Source: T3SED10-260 sp035363255 (lineage in GTDB: Bacteria > Caldisericota > Caldisericia > UBA6126). Taken from it: a DNA stretch of 24,319 bases. Where the stretch lies: NCBI GenBank assembly GCA_035363255.1, contig DAOSES010000026.1, positions 1-24,319 on the forward strand, written 5' to 3'. The notes beneath the pieces are model-generated. The model ran no database searches and was not told the DNA's origin. It saw only the letters and a program-made list of their open reading frames with translations. The position numbers were made by a program, and so were the translations under genes. The first letter of the stretch is position 1; each line of letters opens with the position of its first letter. This document shows, piece by piece, positions 8,399 through 14,589 of the stretch.

Positions 8399-8403
8399 CC
8401 TCC
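8399..8403 (-). promoter_or_regulatory. Ribosome site that fixes the TTG start of the Rrf2 gene
   Basis: GGAGG on the minus strand, followed by a T-run and TTGTTGAAT. No AGGAGG-like sequence precedes the upstream in-frame ATG at 8503, so this site decides the start. Confidence 0.75.
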
Positions 8404-8410
8404 ATATAAA

Positions 8411-8428
8411 TATTTTAGTACTAATATA
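8411..8428. promoter_or_regulatory. Putative Rrf2/NsrR operator
   Basis: TATTTTAGTACTAATATA is an 18-bp dyad with a perfect 10-bp core (TTAGTACTAA, 8415-8424) and one mismatched pair (8414/8425). It covers the -10 element of the promoter reading into the Rrf2-hcp operon, the position expected for a repressor site. Length and AT-rich dyad form fit Rrf2-family operators; the sequence is not a known consensus that I can quote. Confidence 0.55.
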
Positions 8429-8450
8429 CCGAAATAAAAACATAATGCAA
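8423..8450 (-). promoter_or_regulatory. Proximal promoter of the Rrf2-hcp operon
   Basis: Minus strand TTGCAT (8445-8450), 16-base spacer, TATATT (8423-8428). The expected start of transcription is about 20 bases before the GGAGG ribosome site. The -10 lies inside the palindrome at 8411-8428. Confidence 0.55.
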
Positions 8451-8482
8451 GTTTTTTTCATCTTTAGTGAAAAATCTTTGCT

Positions 8483-8510
8483 TAAATACCTATTGACTTT
8501 CATTTGTCAA
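8483..8510 (-). promoter_or_regulatory. Possible distal promoter of the Rrf2-hcp operon
   Basis: Minus strand TTGACA (8505-8510), 16-base spacer, TATTTA (8483-8488). The -35 is perfect, the -10 is weaker. The -35 is half of an inverted repeat TTGAC-N8-GTCAA (8493-8510). The rest of the gap to dinB (8511-8630) is AT-rich and shows no gene; it holds only a weak dyad (TTAAGA-ATG-TCTTAA, 8583-8597). Confidence 0.4.
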
Positions 8511-8630
8511 CAGCTGTGGAAAAAAAGTGGACAAAAAGTGACAAGCTGTCGAAAACTCTCATAAATACGAAAACTATAGCGTTTAAGAATGTCTTAACAA
8601 AATCTTAATAAATAATCGTAATAAATTTCG

Positions 8631-9773
8631 TCAAGACAATTCCAGTAATCGTTTTAGCTTGCTTTTACCGAACTTATTACGAACAGTATCCATTGCGGAA
8701 TCCAGTAGTTCTTTTTTATCTTCATGCTCATCATACAATGCTCTGTCCTGGGTAAAGTTGGATACAAAGATACCTATTAATCTTAGTGATTGCCAGAAAT
8801 AGGGTTGGTAGAGGGTGCAAACTGCATGATATAGGTCCAGGTCGGATTGAAGGGGAGTGCTATGGGTGCTTTGTCTTGTTATCGTGCGAAATGGAGGGAA
8901 GCGGAGTTTTATTCCAACAGTGAAGGCTGTAACTTGTTTCGTTCGAAGAGAAAAACCGATGTCTTTACTTAGCTTTAACAGAACTTTCTTAATTTTTTCT
9001 GGGTCAGAGGTGTTCTCATCAAAAGTATATTCGCGACTCATCGAAGGATTTTTACAGACCATCACCTCTTCTTCTATAGCGTGATAGGTATTCCAAAGGT
9101 ATAAACCTGTGGATCCGAATTGAACAAGGAGTTCTTTTAACGAATAATGATAGATATCCCTCATTAATACAATATTTTTTGAATGTAAGAGCGTCTGAGT
9201 CTTTTTTCCAATGCCAGGAACTTCTGCGACAGGAATTTCGCTGAGAAAGGCTTTTTCATTTCCTGGGACAACGATAGTCAGACCGTCGGGTTTGTGTTTC
9301 CCCGCGGAAATCTTCGCCAGAAGACGTGTGCTAGCGATTCCGACGCTTACCGTGATGCCCAATGAGGATCGAATTTCTTCTTTAAGGCGGATAGCCAAAA
9401 CCTCCTCTGAGTCGTAGAGAAGACTGAGAGAGTTGATATTTGCATAGGCTTCATCCACAGACATGGCTTGGATATCGGGTATAAACTTTTCAAAAATAAT
9501 AAACATCTTGCGAGAGATTTGACTATACAGGGTATGGTCAGGAAGAACAAAAACACCATTAGGACATAGTTTGAGAGCTGTTTTAACTGGCATACCTGAA
9601 TGAACACCGTAGCTTCTTGCTTCATATGAAGCGGTCGAAACCACGCTTCTTGCTTGAGAGGGATGCCCAATAATGACGGCTTTACCTTTCCACTCAGGGT
9701 GTCGTTGTATTTCTATTGCAGCAAAAAACATATCAGCATCGACATGAAGGTAACGCTGAAATTTTTCTTTCAT
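8631..9773 (-). CDS. dinB: DNA polymerase IV (Y-family translesion polymerase)
   Basis: A 380-residue error-prone polymerase that copies past damaged bases. Catalytic acidic residues are visible: D12 in HVDADMFFAAIE and the SVDE pair D107/E108. FF at 16-17 is the steric-gate region. A GIASTRLLAKISAGKHKPDG stretch and the helix-hairpin-helix PGIGKK of the thumb follow in the usual order, then a little-finger domain. I cannot find a clear C-terminal QLxLF-type clamp-binding peptide; the protein ends GKSKLKRLLELS. It overlaps the upstream membrane protein gene by four bases (ATGA) and has no good ribosome site of its own, so translation is probably coupled. No LexA-type GAAC-N4-GTTC site was seen upstream. 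Confidence 0.94.
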   Translation of the reverse strand: MKEKFQRYLHVDADMFFAAIEIQRHPEWKGKAVIIGHPSQARSVVSTASYEARSYGVHSGMPVKTALKLCPNGVFVLPDHTLYSQISRKMFIIFEKFIPDIQAMSVDEAYANINSLSLLYDSEEVLAIRLKEEIRSSLGITVSVGIASTRLLAKISAGKHKPDGLTIVVPGNEKAFLSEIPVAEVPGIGKKTQTLLHSKNIVLMRDIYHYSLKELLVQFGSTGLYLWNTYHAIEEEVMVCKNPSMSREYTFDENTSDPEKIKKVLLKLSKDIGFSLRTKQVTAFTVGIKLRFPPFRTITRQSTHSTPLQSDLDLYHAVCTLYQPYFWQSLRLIGIFVSNFTQDRALYDEHEDKKELLDSAMDTVRNKFGKSKLKRLLELS

Positions 9774-10321
9774 AAGGGGGATTCTTGAGTATTAGCTCCT
9801 TCGGAGGTAGGTAAAAAACGTAAATCCAGTTTCGCAAACACAACGTTCGTGACCAGGTTTTTAGTTTCAGGATCTTCGCCCCAACCTTTGCTCTGATAGA
9901 TTTGATCACCGAAATTTAGACTACCATGATCAGGAAAGTTGGTTTGTCCAAAAACAGTGGAGGCTTTGATGTTCCAAGAATAGCGAGGGTCAAGCCAGCA
10001 AACTGCTTCACTAAAAATGGTTTCCAGACGGTAGTTTTTGTTTTCTTTTATGCTTGCCCATTGGCTAAGATTCAACTCTTTTGAGGAAAACAAAAAGGAG
10101 CTTTGATGATCTGTTGAACTTGAAAAATCGGGGGGGTCAATTTGCACTGAAAAAGTGGAGGTGCTTCGTTTGGACTTTAGAAGGATATGAACACCAAGTA
10201 ATATAAGTAGAGGAGCTATAACGATACTCCAGAAAGCAAGTTCCAGCTTAAAAACTTCGTTTAAAAGCCATAAAAAACCAATAGCGAGGAGTAAAACTCC
10301 CCAAAATGATATTTTTTTCAT
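9770..10321 (-). CDS. Small membrane protein with LiaI/LiaF-like transmembrane region
   Basis: A 183-residue protein with two N-terminal membrane segments (about 5-21 and 30-47) in the style of LiaI/LiaF/DUF5668 proteins: a WGVLLLAIGFLWLLN hairpin followed by basic residues. The rest (about 55-183) contains segments such as WASIKENKNYRLETIFSEA and VFGQTNFPDHGSLNFGDQIY, which fit the beta-rich repeat region of LiaF/toastrack-type proteins. It may act in envelope-stress sensing, but no two-component system lies next to it. AGGGAGA precedes the ATG, and that site is one arm of a 12-bp inverted repeat. The stop overlaps the dinB start. Pairing with dinB is unusual; function unproven. Confidence 0.72.
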   Translation of the reverse strand: MKKISFWGVLLLAIGFLWLLNEVFKLELAFWSIVIAPLLILLGVHILLKSKRSTSTFSVQIDPPDFSSSTDHQSSFLFSSKELNLSQWASIKENKNYRLETIFSEAVCWLDPRYSWNIKASTVFGQTNFPDHGSLNFGDQIYQSKGWGEDPETKNLVTNVVFAKLDLRFLPTSEGANTQESPL

Positions 10322-10327
10322 ATAAGT

Positions 10328-10383
10328 TCTCCCTTGTCCATTCTTTTTAACACTATTATATGCTTTTTTTAGGACAAGGGAGA
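10328..10383. repeat. 12-bp perfect inverted repeat, one arm covering a ribosome site
   Basis: TCTCCCTTGTCC (10328-10339) and GGACAAGGGAGA (10372-10383) are exact reverse complements 32 bases apart. In minus-strand mRNA read through from the hydroxyacid dehydrogenase, the second arm (GGACAAGGGAGA) is the ribosome site of the membrane protein at 9770-10321, so the hairpin would hide it. No T-run follows, so it is not an ordinary terminator. A TATAAT lies between the arms. Confidence 0.75.
10355..10360 (-). promoter_or_regulatory. TATAAT -10 candidate for the LiaF-like/dinB pair
   Basis: Perfect TATAAT on the minus strand inside the loop of the inverted repeat. No acceptable -35 is present at 16-18 bases. 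A transcript from here would lack the upstream arm and leave the ribosome site open. Confidence 0.4.
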
Positions 10384-10389
10384 GCCGAA

Positions 10390-11376
10390 TTAGTACTCAA
10401 GAGAAGCATCTGCCATGTATCTGGCTTTTCCCGTTCCAAGCCAGGACTCAATTTTTTGTAGGGTTTCCTGTATCATGAGTTGATGACCTTCTTCGCAAAA
10501 TCCTCCCACATGAGGAGACATGACGACATTATCCAGCTCGTGGAAGGGGAAGCTGGAAGGTAACTGGATTTCATTGCGTTGCCTGGGATATTTAAACCAC
10601 ACATCCATGGCAGCTCCTGCAAGTGTTCCTTCTTTCAAAGCGTCATATAGCGCTTTTTCATCGATTAACTCACCCCGGGATACATTTATGAGATACTTAC
10701 CATGCATTCTATTCAAGCGATCTCTGGAAATGATCTTTTTTGTTTCGGGGGTGGAGGGCATGGTTAAAAATAGTATATTACTTTTCTCGATAACTTCATC
10801 GATATCGCTGCTGCAAGAGGATAAACCCTCGGGTAAGCTGGAAGGGAGATGTTTTTTCAAGGCATGAAAAGGTCCTTGAAAGGGGAGAAGGTAGGTGAGA
10901 AGGTTTTTTCCAATACTTCCAAAACCAAGGATACCGCAGCTCCTGTTTTGTAACGTTTGCCAGCGATCGTCAAATTGCCCAGCTGCAAAACCATGCCACA
11001 TGCCTTTTTGCATATCATTATGGTAAGAGATAACATGACCCAGAAGAGCCAAACAGAGCTGAAAAGCTTTTTCTGCTACTGCACGAGCATTGCCATGCGT
11101 ATGAGCTACTTGAATGCTTCTTTCCCTGATCAACTCCCAGGGGAGATGGTTGACTCCAGCCCAGGGTACAAAGATGATTTTTAGATTCTTTGCTTGTTCC
11201 AAGTCGCCTGGTCTGAGTCTTCCTAATACAATTCCATCAACATTTTCAATTAGACTTGAGCGATCTTCATCTGAGCCTTCCTGTTCAAAAGAAAAGTCGG
11301 GATAAACTTTTTGGAATGCTTCGAGCTGTTTAAGAAATTGCGAGGAATGGGGATGATTAAGTAAAAGTAGTTTCAT
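10390..11376 (-). CDS. D-isomer-specific 2-hydroxyacid dehydrogenase
   Basis: A 328-residue NAD(P)-dependent dehydrogenase predicted to interconvert 2-oxoacids and D-2-hydroxyacids. Visible: substrate-domain segment GNARAVAEKAFQLCLALLGH, dinucleotide motif GFGSIG (151-156), catalytic Arg R234 in NVSRGELIDE, and catalytic His H289 in SPHVGG. The catalytic Glu, normally a few residues after the Asp in DVFEXEP-like sequences, is not obvious: this protein reads AAMDVWFKYPRQRNE, with the first Glu 11 residues after D258. It may belong to a subfamily with that change, or use another acid. It starts two bases after the stop of the FAD/Fe-S oxidoreductase gene, so the two are cotranscribed and may share a hydroxyacid/oxoacid pair. 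Confidence 0.88.
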   Translation of the reverse strand: MKLLLLNHPHSSQFLKQLEAFQKVYPDFSFEQEGSDEDRSSLIENVDGIVLGRLRPGDLEQAKNLKIIFVPWAGVNHLPWELIRERSIQVAHTHGNARAVAEKAFQLCLALLGHVISYHNDMQKGMWHGFAAGQFDDRWQTLQNRSCGILGFGSIGKNLLTYLLPFQGPFHALKKHLPSSLPEGLSSCSSDIDEVIEKSNILFLTMPSTPETKKIISRDRLNRMHGKYLINVSRGELIDEKALYDALKEGTLAGAAMDVWFKYPRQRNEIQLPSSFPFHELDNVVMSPHVGGFCEEGHQLMIQETLQKIESWLGTGKARYMADASLEY

Positions 11377-11378
11377 TG

Positions 11379-14300
11379 TTAAGCCTTGAGAAGATACTCT
11401 TCAAAATCCCTCGCTATGCCTTGAGCAGAGAGTGGAAGCAATCCTTTCATGACACGTTTCATCACTTCGGGCATCATTTGAGGCATCATTTCTTTCATGG
11501 ATTCTGGCATGTCGGGGATAAGCTCCTGCATTTTCTCGATCATGACTGGCATGAGTTTTGGCATCATTCCTGGGAGGAGTTTAGGCATCAAGCCTGGAAG
11601 CATGGTTCTCATCATCCGAGCCATGGGCTTTCTTTTTGAGGCTTGAGAAGCCAGAACCCCATGAATTACTTTTTTAAACAAAGACGGCATAGCTTCAATC
11701 ATTTCTGGAAACATACTTTTCATCATGCTTTGCATCCCCTGGGGAGTCATAATATCAATAGCTCTCTCAAATACGCTCCACATATAAAGCACGTAGGGTT
11801 CGGTGTTGAGCTCCTGATGAATACCAAGAGATCTGGCTACATAAGTAGAAAAGTCTTCTATCTGCAGGTCTTTGTTCAAGCGATCAGCAGACACCCTGAA
11901 CTGAAACTCACAGCAGGGACAATTTGTGATAATTTTTTTGGCTCCACTATCGATAGCTTCATCCAACCGAGCACAAGCAATTTTATCAGAGACTTTGGGC
12001 GCTCCTACGCGGGTAAGGACGCTTCCGCAGCAAAGAGCATTGTCTCGGTGATGCTCCATTTCGACAAAACTCTCACCAGCTATGGCTTTGAGGACTTTAC
12101 GGGGTTCTTCATAGATTCCTCCATGACGGCCCACATGGCAGGGATCATGGTAGGTGATTTTTTCGCTTTGAGGTGAAAGTTTGAGCTTGCCCTCTTCCAC
12201 CCATTTGGCGGTGAGTTGGGTAATGTGGAATATCTTTAAGTCATAGGGTAGCTTTAATTTTTCTGCCCAATCTTTGTAATAATGAGACAGGGCAACCCAA
12301 CAACCAGGACAGGAAGTGACAATTTGCTTAATATTTTTACTCTGAAATTGCTTCATGTTGTATCGTAAAATAGCTTCAAAGAGATCCCATTTGCCTGCCA
12401 TTAAAAAAGGTATTCCACAACAAGCTTCATCGTTTCCGAGGTAGTTGAAGTCTTGACCCGCTTCTTTGAGGATGGAAGCGGAATGAAGTGCGATATCTTT
12501 TTCAACATAACTGGCAGTACAACCAGCCCAATAGTTTAAGCTCTGATCAGTATTTATATTGATTTCTTTTGGGAGCCATTGGTCTCGCTCATTTCCTCTA
12601 CCCGTCCAGATATTTTTACTGCAAGCATAACTTCCCCCCATCATTTCAAATGCGGGATAGGTCGCAAAACCTTTCTGATGAATCAAAACTCCTCGCATAT
12701 CATCCCATTTTTCCTGGATGGGAATATTGACTTGACACACATGGTTGCAACGTTTGCAGGTGGTACAAAGAAGAAAAGCATGCACCAGATAGGGATCAAA
12801 ATCGACTTTTCCACGAATGAATTCTCTTAGGTAGTAAAATTTTCCTCTAGGAGCGGCACTTTCCCAGCCTTTACCAAGGTATTCAGAGCAAACGGTTTTG
12901 CAATAGCCACATTGAGCGCAAGCATATGCTTCATAAACCAGGTCAGCTGCGAGTTTTTTGCTTAAACCCGCTTGCTTGCTCATCAGATTTGACATGAGTT
13001 GGGCAAGGGTTTTTCCGCTAGACGCTGCTTTCATAGCAATTTTAACCAGTTTTGGCACTGCATTGGAGGGGAAAAGCTTGCCTGGATTCATAAGATCATG
13101 AGGATCAATTTCTTTCTTAAAACTTCGAAGACGGTCCATTTTATCTTTTCCCTTGATTTTGTCGGCTTTGTCGGTAAAGAAAATACCCACCTGATAAAGT
13201 CTTCCACCATACTTTTCAATGATGTCCATGAGCACCAACGATTTTACATAATCCACCGAAAAGGCAAAGGTGCGCTCATCATGTAATACAAATCCCAACA
13301 AAACTACTTCGTTTTTTCCGCTCATGGAGCCTTCAAGAGAAAGGTGCTTGATTTGTTCCCGGGCTTCTTTGCATACTTTATGAAGAGCTTCTACAGGCAG
13401 GATGGCTTCACTCGGTATGAGTGAGGGTCCAAGCCTTTTTTCTCTCATGATATAATAACGTTCACTCCATAGATAGTTGGCAAGGTTTTGGTCTTGAGGG
13501 CTTCCCTGATGTTGTTTTATTCGTTGCATCAAATCATCAGAGATGGTTTTGCCCTCAATACACATCAGAACATAAGCTCCAGAGTCGTGAATGGTTTGTG
13601 TATTCCAATCGAGAGCTTCCCATACTTCTTTGGGAGTGGTGATTGGGCAGGGAACGCCCTTGCTTTTTTCTATAGCTTGTTTTTTTCGTAGAATACTTTC
13701 GCCTAAAAAGCATTGAACGTGGTAGATGTTGAATTCTTCGTTGGAAATATTGGATAGAAGCGAACTCAGATCGGAAGGTTTTTCAAAGTGGATCAATAAG
13801 GGAAGAAGCTCTTTTTTAGGCATGATTTTTAGTTTGATGCGTACCATAAAACCCGTGGTGCCTGCAGCACCGTAAGCCAAGTCAAGGTCATTATCGCGAA
13901 GGGTTTTGTATTCGCCATTGGGTAATAGAAGCTCTATTTCGTCGAGTTGCTCTCTACATGAGCCATATTTATAGCTTCCAATTCCTGATCCACCTTCAGC
14001 CACCCAGCCTCCCACGGTTGCTCCTGGAGCACTGGAGGGGTAGGCCTGAAGGGATAAACCTTCTTTTAACAAGGCTTCTTGAAGGTGTAAAAAAACGATA
14101 CCTGGCTCCACTTCTACCGTCATGGATGCTTTATCGATGGATAACATGTTTCGCATGGCCATCATATCCACTGAGATGGCATTTTTCAAAGGCATAGAAT
14201 CTCCGTATCCTGAGCTTGCATTGCCTCGGGGGGTTAAAGCTAATCCGTGGGTTTTGGATAGGGAAACAAGAAACTCCAGATCTTCCCTATTTCTTGCTCT

Positions 14301-14465
14301 GACCACTGCGCATGGCAAGCTATCAATCATGTTGTCCACAATTTGTGGGAGACTTCCCATATCGTGGGAGTAGATAATTCGCTCCGTTAATTCGAAATTA
14401 ACATATTCTTTGTCACCAAATTGTTGAATCAAGGCTTCTTTTGCGTCGGTGTTAATGTTTATCAT
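11379..14465 (-). CDS. FAD-linked oxidase / [4Fe-4S] / CCG-domain oxidoreductase with methionine-rich tail
   Basis: A 1028-residue fusion of GlcD-like and GlcF/GlpC-like parts. An FAD-binding type 4 domain spans about 50-210 (PRGNASSGYG, GGWVAEGGSGIGS), an FAD-oxidase C-terminal domain about 215-468 (ending DPHDLMNPGKLFP), two [4Fe-4S] motifs follow at C516/519/522/526 and C567/570/573/577, and two CCG domains lie at about 645-725 (ACCG, C682/683) and 772-855 (LCCG, C812/813). Such proteins oxidise 2-hydroxyacids such as D-lactate or glycolate and pass electrons through Fe-S centres; the donor here is unknown. Residues 906-1006 hold 25 Met in 101 positions, beyond the normal end of the family. 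No signal peptide. AGGGGG lies 6 bases before the ATG. Cotranscribed with the hydroxyacid dehydrogenase. Confidence 0.92.
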   Translation of the reverse strand: MININTDAKEALIQQFGDKEYVNFELTERIIYSHDMGSLPQIVDNMIDSLPCAVVRARNREDLEFLVSLSKTHGLALTPRGNASSGYGDSMPLKNAISVDMMAMRNMLSIDKASMTVEVEPGIVFLHLQEALLKEGLSLQAYPSSAPGATVGGWVAEGGSGIGSYKYGSCREQLDEIELLLPNGEYKTLRDNDLDLAYGAAGTTGFMVRIKLKIMPKKELLPLLIHFEKPSDLSSLLSNISNEEFNIYHVQCFLGESILRKKQAIEKSKGVPCPITTPKEVWEALDWNTQTIHDSGAYVLMCIEGKTISDDLMQRIKQHQGSPQDQNLANYLWSERYYIMREKRLGPSLIPSEAILPVEALHKVCKEAREQIKHLSLEGSMSGKNEVVLLGFVLHDERTFAFSVDYVKSLVLMDIIEKYGGRLYQVGIFFTDKADKIKGKDKMDRLRSFKKEIDPHDLMNPGKLFPSNAVPKLVKIAMKAASSGKTLAQLMSNLMSKQAGLSKKLAADLVYEAYACAQCGYCKTVCSEYLGKGWESAAPRGKFYYLREFIRGKVDFDPYLVHAFLLCTTCKRCNHVCQVNIPIQEKWDDMRGVLIHQKGFATYPAFEMMGGSYACSKNIWTGRGNERDQWLPKEININTDQSLNYWAGCTASYVEKDIALHSASILKEAGQDFNYLGNDEACCGIPFLMAGKWDLFEAILRYNMKQFQSKNIKQIVTSCPGCWVALSHYYKDWAEKLKLPYDLKIFHITQLTAKWVEEGKLKLSPQSEKITYHDPCHVGRHGGIYEEPRKVLKAIAGESFVEMEHHRDNALCCGSVLTRVGAPKVSDKIACARLDEAIDSGAKKIITNCPCCEFQFRVSADRLNKDLQIEDFSTYVARSLGIHQELNTEPYVLYMWSVFERAIDIMTPQGMQSMMKSMFPEMIEAMPSLFKKVIHGVLASQASKRKPMARMMRTMLPGLMPKLLPGMMPKLMPVMIEKMQELIPDMPESMKEMMPQMMPEVMKRVMKGLLPLSAQGIARDFEEYLLKA
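11448..11750 (-). other. Region encoding the Met/Pro-rich C-terminal tail
   Basis: Encodes residues 906-1006 of the oxidoreductase. Short units recur: LPGLMPK, LLPGMMPK, LMPVM, then MPESMKEMMPQMMPEVMKRV. At DNA level GGCATCA-type words recur on the plus strand. It is in frame and continuous with the CCG domains, so it is part of the protein and not a separate gene. Confidence 0.85.
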
Positions 14466-14516
14466 CCATTGCCCCCTTTAGGCTTTCTTTTGATTTTAGC
14501 ACAATAAACTTGTATC

Positions 14517-14553
14517 TCTATATATAGAAAGCTAAACTTAAGGAATAGTTCCT
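14517..14553. promoter_or_regulatory. Two dyads in the divergent gap between oxidoreductase and iron alcohol dehydrogenase
   Basis: TCTATATATAGA (14517-14528) is a perfect 12-bp palindrome near the middle of the 124-base gap, and AGGAATAGTTCCT (14541-14553) is a 5-bp dyad with a 3-base centre. Either could bind a regulator shared by the two divergent units. A TAAAAT (14493-14498, minus) is a possible -10 for the oxidoreductase; no good -35 accompanies it. Confidence 0.3.
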
Positions 14554-14589
14554 GAAAATTGTAAAAAGGCAAAAAGTAAGGAGAAGTGA

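Noticed and set aside
8393..8503. ATG at 8503 as the start of the Rrf2 regulator
   Set aside because: No ribosome site, it lies within promoter-like sequence, and the extra 37 residues do not fit the family.
8511..8550. Sequence TTTTTTTCCACAGCTGTTGACA on the minus strand, recalling DnaA boxes and an origin
   Set aside because: Only one TTTTCCACA-like element is present, with no cluster of boxes and no dnaA/dnaN nearby. A promoter reading fits better.
8583..8597. TTAAGA-ATG-TCTTAA dyad after dinB as a terminator
   Set aside because: The stem is short and AT-only apart from one pair, and no T-run follows in the dinB direction.
11376..11639. Plus-strand reading frame of 87 residues very rich in His
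   Set aside because: It is the antisense shadow of the Met-rich tail: ATG codons read as CAT (His) on the other strand. It has no support as a gene.
11643..12176. Plus-strand reading frame of 177 residues opposite the CCG domains
   Set aside because: Shadow of the oxidoreductase gene, with no recognisable domain or start signal.
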